A stretch of DNA of 6,050 nucleotides from Planctomycetota bacterium (GCA_020344865.1 CP070830.1:334595-340644), one strand, 5' to 3'. Positions 1 through 5,895 are shown, counted from the stretch's first letter. Notes: generated by a model not told the origin, from the letters alone. A program made the numbers and translations.

Positions 1-1914
1 CAGATAAGCCCGCTGTTATGGAAGAAGGTGGCGAGGGGACTTTCGGCCGGGCGGGTTCAGTCGGTTGCGGTTAAGATAGTCGTCGAGAGGGAGCGGGAGA
101 TACGGGATTTTAAGGCGGAGGAGTACTGGCTTATTCCGGCGGTCTTTACGACCGATTTGCAGAGTGATTATAGTGACGAATGGCTCGAGTTCGTCACACC
201 GAAAACAGAGCAGGACAAACCACCAACAGTAGCCAAGCAGAACAAGTGGCTTGCGAAACACAACGCGTTCAAGGCAGAATTAGCGAAGGTGGGTGACGAG
301 AAGTTCGAGTCGTCCGAGCAAAAGGAGGCGGAGAGGATATTCAACGCACTGAAGGGCGCGGAGTTCAAGGTGGCCGACGTACAGAGGAAGGAATCTGTTT
401 CGCAGCCTTCGCCGCCGTTTATTACTTCGACGCTGCAGCAGGTGGCGGCGAGCCAGCTGGGCTTTGCGACGAAAAGGACCATGCGTGTAGCCCAGCAACT
501 GTACGAAGGTATCGATGTAGGTTCGATGGGCTTTCTGGGTCTTATTACCTATATGCGGACGGACAGTACGCACCTTTCGAGCGAGGCGACAGGGGAAGCG
601 CGGAATTATATAGGCAGGCACATCGGGGAGGATTATCTGCCGGAGAAGGCGCGTGTTTATGCGGCGAAGAAAGGCGCTCAGCAGGCGCACGAGGCGATTC
701 GGCCGACGGACGTTGACCTGACGCCGGCGGATATCAAATCATTTCTCAGCAACGAGCAGTTCAAGCTGTACGATTTGATATGGAGACGTTTCATAGCGTG
801 CCAGATGAAGCCGGCCAGATGGGACGTGACAAATCTGGAAATAGTTGCCGAGACATCGGCAGGCGCGTGCTTGTATAAAGCGAGCGGGCGTGTACTTATC
901 TTTGACGGATACAGTAAAATCTGGCCGACGACGTCAAACGGACAGCAGCTTCCTGCGATGAAGGCGGGACAGAACGTGGCGGCGGTCGATATAAAGGCCG
1001 AGCAGCATTTCACCAAGGGGCCCGCGCGATACAGCGAGGCGTCTTTGGTGAAGGCGCTGGAGAAAGAGGGCATCGGGCGACCGAGTACCTACGCGAGTAT
1101 TATCAGCACGATACAGGACCGCGGTTACGTCGAGCAGACGCAGAAGAGGTTCTTTGCGACGGATTTGGGCGAGGTGGTCACGGACAAACTCAATGAGTAC
1201 TTCCCCAAGATAATGGATATTGCGTTTACGCGGTATATGGAGGAACAATTAGACAAGATTGAGGAGCAGCACTTAGACTGGCTCGGTGTTTTGAAGGAGT
1301 TTTACGGGCCGTTTAAAAAGAGTCTTGATACCGCGACCAAGCAGATGAAACACGCCAAGGCGGAGGTCACGCCGAGCGAATATACGTGTCCCAAGTGCGC
1401 CAAGCCGATGGTTTACCGGTTCGGGAAAAACGGCAGGTTCCTGAGCTGCTCGGCGTACCCGAAGTGCAAATTCGGCTGCCCGTGCGATAAGGAAGGCAAG
1501 ATGATTGAAGAGACGGTAAGTGAGCACAAATGCCCGAAGTGCGGCAAGGCGATGGTGAATAAAAGCGGACGGTTTGGCCCGTTCTTAGGCTGCAGTGACT
1601 ATCCAAACTGCAAGACGACCCTTAAACTGGACAAGGAGGGCAACGTGCTGCCTCCTGCGCCGCCGGCCGAGCCGACGGGGGTGAAATGTTACAAGTGCAA
1701 AGAGGGCGAGCTGGTAATCAGGCAGGGCAAACGCGGGCCGTTTTTGGGGTGTAACAAGTTTCCGAAGTGCCGGACGATTATCAGCCACAAAGAGCTTGAG
1801 AAGCTAAAGAAACTGCAAGAGGCCGGTCAATGGCCGCCCGAGACGTGGGAACAGGCGGATTTGCTTCTGGGCAGGAAGAAGGCCAAAAAAGTAAGAGGGC
1901 GGCCGGCGCAATGA
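1..1914 (+). CDS. topA: DNA topoisomerase I (type IA), 5' end outside window
   Basis: Type IA topoisomerase that relaxes negative supercoils by cutting one strand through a 5'-phosphotyrosine bond. The frame is open from base 1 (reading ISPLLWKK, then GLSAGRVQS), so the gene enters from the left and the GTG at 28 is not its start. By comparison with E. coli TopA, roughly 150 N-terminal residues holding the Toprim metal site are missing. Visible core motifs are ITYMRTDS with the active tyrosine at codon 550-552 (the E. coli Y319 position) and its neighbouring arginine, AHEAIRPTD, and SEASLVKALEKEGIGRPSTY. The C-terminus carries three four-cysteine zinc fingers (1387-1467, 1531-1611, 1687-1770), each with a CxxC pair, a GxF segment and a C-x5-C pair, then a basic tail. 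The first finger is followed by an extra C-P-C (1477-1485). The 637 visible codons show no frameshift. No clear terminator follows the TGA. Confidence 0.97.
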   Translation, partial: QISPLLWKKVARGLSAGRVQSVAVKIVVEREREIRDFKAEEYWLIPAVFTTDLQSDYSDEWLEFVTPKTEQDKPPTVAKQNKWLAKHNAFKAELAKVGDEKFESSEQKEAERIFNALKGAEFKVADVQRKESVSQPSPPFITSTLQQVAASQLGFATKRTMRVAQQLYEGIDVGSMGFLGLITYMRTDSTHLSSEATGEARNYIGRHIGEDYLPEKARVYAAKKGAQQAHEAIRPTDVDLTPADIKSFLSNEQFKLYDLIWRRFIACQMKPARWDVTNLEIVAETSAGACLYKASGRVLIFDGYSKIWPTTSNGQQLPAMKAGQNVAAVDIKAEQHFTKGPARYSEASLVKALEKEGIGRPSTYASIISTIQDRGYVEQTQKRFFATDLGEVVTDKLNEYFPKIMDIAFTRYMEEQLDKIEEQHLDWLGVLKEFYGPFKKSLDTATKQMKHAKAEVTPSEYTCPKCAKPMVYRFGKNGRFLSCSAYPKCKFGCPCDKEGKMIEETVSEHKCPKCGKAMVNKSGRFGPFLGCSDYPNCKTTLKLDKEGNVLPPAPPAEPTGVKCYKCKEGELVIRQGKRGPFLGCNKFPKCRTIISHKELEKLKKLQEAGQWPPETWEQADLLLGRKKAKKVRGRPAQ

Positions 1915-1996
1915 CGATGGTCTTTCGGCCGGTACAGACGCCATATCAGCAGCTCAATAAACTCACAGTAATTGAAAAGTGTCAAACAAAATTGGT

Positions 1997-2024
1997 TTGC
2001 CGGGGGTAGTAATATTGGTATAAT
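1997..2024 (+). promoter_or_regulatory. sigma70-type promoter for the Cpn10-like gene
   Basis: A perfect -10 hexamer TATAAT lies at 2019-2024 and is preceded by TGG, giving an extended -10 (TGnTATAAT). A -35-like TTGCCG (4 of 6 match to TTGACA) is at 1997-2002 with a 16-base spacer. The predicted start of transcription, near 2031, leaves a leader of about 25 bases before the ATG at 2057. This suggests the Cpn10-like gene is expressed independently of topA. No CIRCE-type inverted repeat (the HrcA operator common at groE promoters) was seen. Confidence 0.6.
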
Positions 2025-2056
2025 AGGCGTAAGTTGTTTGCGGAGACCGGTGCAAA

Positions 2057-2377
2057 ATGGGCAAGAAAGAGCAAATTGAAACGAAGCCGCTTGAAACGGT
2101 CGAGCCGATAGGCAAGCGTATCCTCATCCGCAAGGACGAGGACAAGAAAGAGACCAAGGGTGGAATCAAGCTGCCGGACAATATAGAGATTCCGACGATA
2201 ACAGGGCGAATCGTGGCAATCTCGGCAGAGGTTGAGAGCACGCCGGAACTGCCGCTGCGGCAATACGATAAGGTGCTGTTCAATCCCAAAGGGGCCATAC
2301 CGGTCGACTTCGAGGGTGACAATCGCCTTTTCGTAGTAGAGGTCGAAAACATTGTGGCGGTGTTCAGGAAATCATGA
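2057..2377 (+). CDS. GroES/Cpn10-family co-chaperonin-like protein
   Basis: 106-residue cytoplasmic protein related to GroES, the heptameric lid that caps the GroEL folding chamber. From about residue 18 it follows the Cpn10 pattern: a first strand (GKRILIRKDED), a mobile loop with GGIKL (residues 35-39) in place of the GGIVL of E. coli GroES that docks on GroEL, then a TGRIVAIS strand (49-56), a YDKVLF strand (70-75) and the closing ENIVAVF strand. It has about 15 extra charged N-terminal residues and is slightly longer than the usual 95-100. The start at 2057 is preceded by CGGAG 11 bases upstream, a fair ribosome binding site, and by its own promoter. No groEL follows, so this is probably a second, stand-alone Cpn10 and not the main groES; for that reason no symbol is given. 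The kept mobile-loop hydrophobics suggest it can still bind a chaperonin, which is inference. Confidence 0.85.
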   Translation: MGKKEQIETKPLETVEPIGKRILIRKDEDKKETKGGIKLPDNIEIPTITGRIVAISAEVESTPELPLRQYDKVLFNPKGAIPVDFEGDNRLFVVEVENIVAVFRKS

Positions 2378-2454
2378 GAGGTCTGTGGTGGTGAAAATCT
2401 GGCACGGTCAGTGAGCGGGGGGCGGCGGGAGGCAAAGAATTATCAAATCAAGGC

Positions 2455-2480
2455 TTGACTTTTTCAGGTTTTCTTATACA
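2455..2480 (+). promoter_or_regulatory. possible weak promoter for the orphan gene
   Basis: In the 141-base gap before the gene at 2519 there is a TTGACT (2455-2460, 5 of 6 match to the -35 box) and a TATACA (2475-2480, 4 of 6 match to the -10 box). The spacer is only 14 bases, shorter than the usual 16-18, so the pairing is doubtful. The AT-rich block in an otherwise GC-rich gap supports a regulatory role. No terminator was found after the Cpn10-like gene, so read-through is also possible. Confidence 0.3.
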
Positions 2481-2518
2481 GTCACCGCATTAGTGTGTAA
2501 TTACAACCGGCAGGTAAA

Positions 2519-2977
2519 ATGGTTCAAACTCAGAAGAAAAAGAGTGGTTCATCTAAAAGGGCTCTGCGACGTATAAACGACAGATTGAAGTATACAAACC
2601 TGCTGGAGTATACTTTGAGATTCGAGAACGGTAAGCTTCCGGGGCGCCAATTGTTGAAAGCGGGCGAAATTACCACCAAAATCTACGGTGCGAAGTACGT
2701 CGTTGACCTATACAGGGTATGGGGAGCGAATCCTACGAAATTCGGCTTCAGAGCGAATCCTACCATGTTCAAGCGATGGGTTGTCAAATTGTTTCATGGG
2801 TTGTACTTGAAAACCAACGAAGTTGATTTTGTCGAATATATGATAGGCACAGTGTTAGACCACGTTCCAGCGGTTCAGCAGGATTTTTTTGACCGATTGG
2901 ACCGGTTAAAAGAGGAAGGCAATCTTGACCACGTGAAACATCTGATGAAGGAATATAAGCGGATATACAGGTTTTAA
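2519..2977 (+). CDS. hypothetical protein, 152 aa, basic, with internal 9-residue duplication
   Basis: I do not recognise this protein. It has no signal peptide or membrane segment. It starts with a Lys/Ser/Arg-rich stretch (QKKKSGSSKRALRR), has a central aromatic region (YVVDLYRVWG, then ANPTKFGFR and ANPTMFKRW in tandem, then WVVKLFHGLYLK) and ends in a charged, probably helical region (about residues 115-152). The basic N-terminus is compatible with nucleic acid binding, but no named fold is visible. The ATG at 2519 has a weak AGG 4 bases upstream. Two sampled 60-base lines are 42-43% GC, against 65% in a topA line and 57% in a Cpn10 line, which hints at a different origin or weaker selection. 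It is followed by a strong terminator. The frame is intact over 152 codons and lies on the same strand as the two genes before it, so it is likely a real gene. Confidence 0.65.
   Translation: MVQTQKKKSGSSKRALRRINDRLKYTNLLEYTLRFENGKLPGRQLLKAGEITTKIYGAKYVVDLYRVWGANPTKFGFRANPTMFKRWVVKLFHGLYLKTNEVDFVEYMIGTVLDHVPAVQQDFFDRLDRLKEEGNLDHVKHLMKEYKRIYRF
2724..2763 (+). repeat. 27-base-period tandem duplication inside the orphan gene
   Basis: The 13 bases GAGCGAATCCTAC occur exactly at 2724-2736 and again at 2751-2763, an offset of 27 bases (nine codons, in frame). The result is the protein repeat ANPTKFGFR / ANPTMFKRW. The second half of each unit has diverged. Confidence 0.85.
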
Positions 2978-3050
2978 TCAGAAGAGCCGAAATCAGCGAT
3001 TACAAGGGCTCTGACAGTACGTGATAATGATGGTTGGAGCCATTAAAGAA

Positions 3051-3084
3051 GCCAGAAGGTGAAATTACCTTCTGGCCTTTCTTT
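3051..3084. terminator. bidirectional rho-independent terminator between convergent genes
   Basis: GCCAGAAGGT (3051-3060) and ACCTTCTGGC (3067-3076) form a perfect 10-bp stem around a 6-base loop. On the + strand it is followed by CTTTCTTT (3077-3084). On the - strand the stem is followed by TTCTTTAAT (from ATTAAAGAA at 3042-3050). It lies between the stop of the + strand orphan gene (2977) and the stop of the - strand operon (3148), so it can end both transcripts. Confidence 0.85.
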
Positions 3085-3109
3085 AGCATCGCCAAGGCAT
3101 CTGCTAAAG
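3081..3109. repeat. second inverted repeat beside the terminator
   Basis: CTTTAGCA (3081-3088) and TGCTAAAG (3102-3109) are exact reverse complements with a 13-base loop. The left arm overlaps the T-run of the terminator at 3051-3084, so the two hairpins would compete on a + strand transcript. A - strand transcript meets this hairpin first, and it may serve as an extra 3'-end structure. No U-tract of its own follows. Confidence 0.5.
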
Positions 3110-3147
3110 ACAAGGGGGGCACAATTTCAATGATGGCATTTTTTCTG

Positions 3148-3771
3148 CTACGCTCGGCGCTTCCTGAGTAATACCAAGCTGCCTAAACCGAGCAGCAGTA
3201 CTGTCGCCGGCTCCGGCACCTCGGGAACGGGAAAGTCTTCGCCTTCGGGGACGGGGAATTCCTCACCCGGCTCATCATCGCCGTTGTCGCCATTGTCGCC
3301 GTTTATTGGCCATCTGGGGCCACTGAACCTTCTGCCGCCGGGTCCACCGAAACCGGTCTGCGCGGGCTGGGAGAAACTACGAAACAGGCCGCCGCCGGGT
3401 CTGATACGTGAGGCCGCCTCCACGGCCAAGAACTCGAATTCGGCCTGCTCAAAGACGGCGATTACAATTTTCGGGCCGTCGAGATATACGGTGGTGCTGT
3501 TTGCGGCGGGGTCGCTGACATCACCCATCCAGTAGACGAATTGATAGCCGGGCTTTGCAATCGCTGTCAAGGTAACCTCGCTGCCGAGCTGGAGACGATG
3601 GACTCCCACGCCAGGAGCGACTATGCCGCCGTCTGCGGGTGATTGTTGAAGCAAAAGGGCAGACTCGGTCATCTGGCCGAATGCCGGCTGCAGCACGGCG
3701 CACAAAAGGAAAGCCACCGATATTGTTGCCAGGCGCCCTCCGACCGAAATTGAACTACGTCTCTTCAACAT
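3148..3771 (-). CDS. PEP-CTERM sorting-domain protein with InlB-type repeat domain
   Basis: 207-residue exported protein, the last gene of the - strand operon. It has a basic start and a hydrophobic signal peptide with a likely cut after A-F-G (residue 32). Residues about 44-108 resemble the divergent InlB B-repeat / bacterial repeat domain: SPADGGIVAPG, GSEVTLTAIAKPGYQFVYW, G-D and a closing IVIAVFE strand. A Gly/Pro/Arg-rich stretch follows, then an acidic linker made of short tandem repeats (three NGD, two GE-E/D-FPVPE). Residues 185-207 are a typical PEP-CTERM signal: VPEPAT, a hydrophobic LLLGLGSLVLL, then RKRRA. In this system (TIGR02595-type domains) an exosortase removes the tail at the cell envelope; no exosortase is in the window. 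AGGA sits 7 bases before the ATG, and the gene starts 44 bases after the upstream gene's stop. The mature function is unknown; surface or matrix display is inference. Confidence 0.9.
   Translation of the reverse strand: MLKRRSSISVGGRLATISVAFLLCAVLQPAFGQMTESALLLQQSPADGGIVAPGVGVHRLQLGSEVTLTAIAKPGYQFVYWMGDVSDPAANSTTVYLDGPKIVIAVFEQAEFEFLAVEAASRIRPGGGLFRSFSQPAQTGFGGPGGRRFSGPRWPINGDNGDNGDDEPGEEFPVPEGEDFPVPEVPEPATVLLLGLGSLVLLRKRRA
3222..3304 (-). repeat. short tandem repeats coding the acidic linker
   Basis: Three 9-base units (TCGCC[G/A]TT[G/T]) at 3278-3304 encode NGD three times. Two 24-base units, at 3222-3243 and 3246-3267 (17 of 22 bases equal), encode GEDFPVPE and GEEFPVPE. Both sets lie in frame just before the PEP-CTERM tail, so the spacer between domain and tail appears to have grown by local duplication. 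Confidence 0.75.
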
Positions 3772-3815
3772 CCCCCAGTCCTATGGTAAAGTGCAACAAA
3801 TCAAATAAATCTGCG

Positions 3816-4439
3816 CTATTTAGCAGACCTTTTTCTTCTGATAATAGCGAACAGCCCGCCGATGCCGAGCAGTGTTATCGTGGCCGGTTCGGGAGTATAG
3901 GGACCATCAACCGGGCCGGGAACCCATGAGTCGGGAGGTTGTATCTCATACGAACCCTTGACCCAATCAGAGTCGCTGCTAAAGACCAGAAGCCACGAGT
4001 GGTAGCCGGCCAATAAGGTGCCTTGATCATCTTCCAGAAAATGCCAAACAGCCCCCGATTCAGTAGTGAATTCCTGGCTGCTCGGCTGGATTCCAAAAGC
4101 CAGGTCGTCGTGTGAGTCGATGCCATCTACGGGTGCTCCTCCGATACCCGGTATGGCAAAAAGCGAAACCGGCGGATTAAAGAAGCCGCTCTTGTGGAAT
4201 ATCTGATAGGCATAAATGTAGTGGCCCGTTCCGGGCGCGTCGTTGCCGGTGACTGTTTCGTATTCTTCCCGGTCATCGTAGACGGCAAAATCAATGCGGC
4301 CGGTAAGGCCGTCTTCTGTGTTATAGTAAGTGCTGCCGTCATAGTACGAGCTCGTCAGCGTAGCAGAGGCGCTTTGCACCAATAATAGTATGATGACAGA
4401 CAGGCCAAGAAATCCGTTTTTTCTCATCATCACTCTCAT
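3816..4439 (-). CDS. PEP-CTERM sorting-domain protein, otherwise uncharacterised
   Basis: 207-residue exported protein. The N-terminus MRVMMRKNG with the hydrophobic LSVIILLLV is a signal peptide, with a likely cut at A-S-A after residue 26. The mature part (27 to about 180) is rich in Tyr, Asp, Gly and aromatic residues, contains no cysteine and looks like an extracellular beta-sandwich, but I cannot name the fold and see no catalytic motif. Residues 182-207 are a clear PEP-CTERM signal: TPEPAT, hydrophobic ITLLGIGGLFAII, then RRKR. It should be exported by Sec and processed by an exosortase encoded elsewhere. AAAGG lies 6 bases before the ATG at 4439; ATGs at 4430 and 4427 have no better site. 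It is 56 bases after the GNAT stop and 44 bases before the next gene, consistent with one transcript. Confidence 0.9.
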   Translation of the reverse strand: MRVMMRKNGFLGLSVIILLLVQSASATLTSSYYDGSTYYNTEDGLTGRIDFAVYDDREEYETVTGNDAPGTGHYIYAYQIFHKSGFFNPPVSLFAIPGIGGAPVDGIDSHDDLAFGIQPSSQEFTTESGAVWHFLEDDQGTLLAGYHSWLLVFSSDSDWVKGSYEIQPPDSWVPGPVDGPYTPEPATITLLGIGGLFAIIRRKRSAK

Positions 4440-4495
4440 TTTTTACCTTTCTTCAACTAAAACTTGCTTTGGCGTATTCTGGTCTGCAAGGGCGC

Positions 4496-4591
4496 TTAGG
4501 CGGAGCGTCTTTTGCGGACCGACCGCCTCCTGCGGTTAATGGTTATCAAGCTGCCAGCACCAAGTACGGTACCGGTGACGGGCTCCGGCAT
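4496..4591 (-). other. degenerate PEP-CTERM tail on the GNAT, homologous to the neighbouring gene's tail
   Basis: Codons 228-258 of the GNAT give PEP, then T, LGAG and RRRR, in register with the tail of the gene at 5269-5895 (VPEPATVALLGAGALSLAI then RRRR). At the DNA level 4524-4590 aligns to 5294-5360 without a gap, with 45 of 67 bases equal by hand count. The hydrophobic part is short and holds Thr, Ser and Asn, so it is a poor membrane segment compared with the three real PEP-CTERM tails in this window. Confidence 0.7.
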
Positions 4592-5272
4592 CGGCACGGC
4601 CGGCTGGCTTCTCTGAGTAAAGTCGGGCGACAGAGAAGTTCTCGAGGTCTTATCATCGGAGAGGTTTTCGCTCAGTGCGGCGCTGGTCTTGGCCTCGTAG
4701 ATATTGCTTGTAATTCCATGATTATCAATTTGCCCGACGAGCCTGAACCCGCATTTGCGGTAGAGTTTATTTGCGGGTTCGTTATCCGCCGCGACGAGGA
4801 CCTTGACTCTGTCGAGCCCCATCTTCTGACAGTACTCGAAGCCTTTTTTTACCAATTGCGTTGCCAGCCCCCGGCGGCATGTTTCGGGATTAATGGCGAT
4901 TGAAAGCAGCTCTGCGGCCGGCACATCCATCTGCTTTTTTATTCTGCTGGGATAAAACAGTGTCTCGAAGACCTTTTTTATTTTCTCAAGCGAGAACATT
5001 TTGCCGGCCAGAAGCAGGGCGAACCGCCAGCCCTTTGTCGCTATGATTGATTTGTAGAGTCTGTTGAGATTCGTGGTAAAGGTCACAAAGCCCAGCACTT
5101 TGTCGTTATCCTCCACGGCATATCCGAAGCTCGATGTGCTTTTGGCGATTGCCTCGTACAGGGCCGTAACAAAATCGATTCCGAGCGAGCTGATAAATCC
5201 GGTGTTAATGCCTTGAATATGAAGGCTCGCGATGTCGCGTGCGTGTTTGGCTGTCAGTGGTATTGTTCTCAT
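4496..5272 (-). CDS. GNAT-family N-acetyltransferase with C-terminal PEP-CTERM-like tail
   Basis: 258-residue protein. Residues 1 to about 195 form a GNAT fold that transfers an acyl group from acyl-CoA to an amine. Motif A is LSIAINPETCRRGLATQLV, where the usual [Q/R]xxGx[G/A] pyrophosphate loop reads C132-R-R-G-L-A, with Cys in place of the first Gln/Arg. Motif B is N164, A167, LY (170-171) and CGF (174-176), with Y171 in the common general-acid position. A Lys- and aromatic-rich insert (about 70-115) separates the first strands from motif A. The start is basic and polar, with no signal peptide, so the enzyme should be cytoplasmic. After a Ser/Thr-rich linker (196-227) comes MPEPVTGTVLGAGSLITIN followed by RRRRSVRKRR, a degenerate PEP-CTERM tail. 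The ATG overlaps the previous gene's TGA, and AAGGA sits 6 bases upstream. The substrate is unknown. The GNAT call is firm; the tail's function is not. Confidence 0.88.
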   Translation of the reverse strand: MRTIPLTAKHARDIASLHIQGINTGFISSLGIDFVTALYEAIAKSTSSFGYAVEDNDKVLGFVTFTTNLNRLYKSIIATKGWRFALLLAGKMFSLEKIKKVFETLFYPSRIKKQMDVPAAELLSIAINPETCRRGLATQLVKKGFEYCQKMGLDRVKVLVAADNEPANKLYRKCGFRLVGQIDNHGITSNIYEAKTSAALSENLSDDKTSRTSLSPDFTQRSQPAVPMPEPVTGTVLGAGSLITINRRRRSVRKRRSA

Positions 5273-5283
5273 AGGTAATCCTT
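5269..5283 (-). promoter_or_regulatory. ATGA stop-start overlap with ribosome binding site of the GNAT gene
   Basis: On the - strand the TGA of the upstream PEP-CTERM gene (5271-5269) overlaps the ATG of the GNAT gene (5272-5270) as ATGA. AAGGA (5283-5279) sits 6 bases before the ATG, inside the upstream coding region. This arrangement fixes the GNAT start and indicates translational coupling of the two genes. Confidence 0.85.
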
Positions 5284-5895
5284 GCGTAACTTACGCCTTC
5301 TGCGGATTGCGAGCGACAAGGCCCCGGCACCAAGCAGGGCAACGGTCGCCGGCTCCGGGACGACGGACGCCACGATATTGTCTATGTAGAGTTCCTGGCC
5401 GCCAATCTTGAACGAATTGATGTCACCGACGACACCGATGACAAAGAGCGCGCCGGTGTCGCCCGGAGTGGTGAAGATGGACGCTCCGCCAAGAGTTGGG
5501 GGTAGGAGGTTGAAGTTGTCGACATTAGCCAGACTGCCGTTGATTTCGAGGTTGATGTTACCGCCAAGGTCGGCATACATCAGTGAGACGCCGTCGCAGG
5601 ATGAGCCGAAGTCGAAGCTGAGGTTGATGTTGTTGGTGTGGATTTCGTAGCCTGAGCCGCCGGCGTTGGCATCGCTCTGAACCGTTGCTTGACCGCCGGC
5701 ATACCAAGTACTGTCTGACTGCTGGAACTGCTCGGCGGTGACGACGACACCTGATGTGGTGAAGCTGTCGCCGACGTTGTAAATGGTCCCGTGCGCCAAG
5801 TCCTCAAAATCAACAACGACCGCTCGGGCGTTCTGCGCAAGCAGTACCGCGACAAGCAGCAAAACCAAAAACCTAAATTTACTCATCAGCGTCAT
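5269..5895 (-). CDS. PEP-CTERM sorting-domain protein, first gene of the - strand operon
   Basis: 208-residue exported protein. Residues 1-25 are a signal peptide: MTLMSKFR, a Leu/Val-rich core and a likely cut at A-R-A. The mature part begins VVVDFEDLAHGTIYNVGDSF and is rich in Asn, Gly, Asp and short beta-strand patterns, like other beta-sandwich PEP-CTERM proteins; no catalytic motif is visible. Residues 179-208 are a PEP-CTERM signal: VPEPAT, VALLGAGALSLAI, RRRRKLRK. An exosortase, not in the window, should process it after Sec export. The ATG at 5895 is chosen because AGGA (5905-5902) lies 6 bases upstream; the second ATG at 5886 has none. The GNAT gene overlaps its stop by 4 bases, so both are made from one message. 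The leader holds two hairpins. Function unknown; envelope or extracellular matrix location is inferred from the signals. Confidence 0.9.
   Translation of the reverse strand: MTLMSKFRFLVLLLVAVLLAQNARAVVVDFEDLAHGTIYNVGDSFTTSGVVVTAEQFQQSDSTWYAGGQATVQSDANAGGSGYEIHTNNINLSFDFGSSCDGVSLMYADLGGNINLEINGSLANVDNFNLLPPTLGGASIFTTPGDTGALFVIGVVGDINSFKIGGQELYIDNIVASVVPEPATVALLGAGALSLAIRRRRKLRKDYL

Noticed and set aside
28..30. GTG at 28 as the start of topA
   Set aside because: The frame is open to base 1 and the upstream codons read ISPLLWKK, part of the conserved TopA core, so the gene continues left of the window.
280..690. Long - strand open frames inside topA (for example 136 codons)
   Set aside because: Arg/Leu-rich translations antisense to conserved topA motifs; shadow frames.
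1900..1931. CGGCCG at 1900-1905 and 1926-1931 as a topA terminator stem
   Set aside because: Each copy is itself a palindrome, the loop is long, one arm is inside the coding region, and no T-run follows.
1983..1999. CAAAC/GTTTG inverted repeat near the -35 of the Cpn10-like gene as an operator
   Set aside because: Only 5 bp with an AT-rich loop, expected by chance, and not similar to a CIRCE element.
2983..3012. AGAGCC/GGCTCT repeat after the orphan gene as its terminator
   Set aside because: A 6-bp stem with an 18-base loop and no T-run; the structure at 3051-3084 is far better.
3148..4439. The two equal-length (207 aa) PEP-CTERM proteins as a gene duplication
   Set aside because: Apart from the signal peptide and PEP-CTERM tail, the mature sequences show no similarity by eye; the equal length is chance.
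4469..4903. 144-codon + strand open frame opposite the GNAT gene
   Set aside because: It is antisense to a well-supported GNAT, has no recognisable motif, and looks like an open frame caused by GC-rich codon bias.
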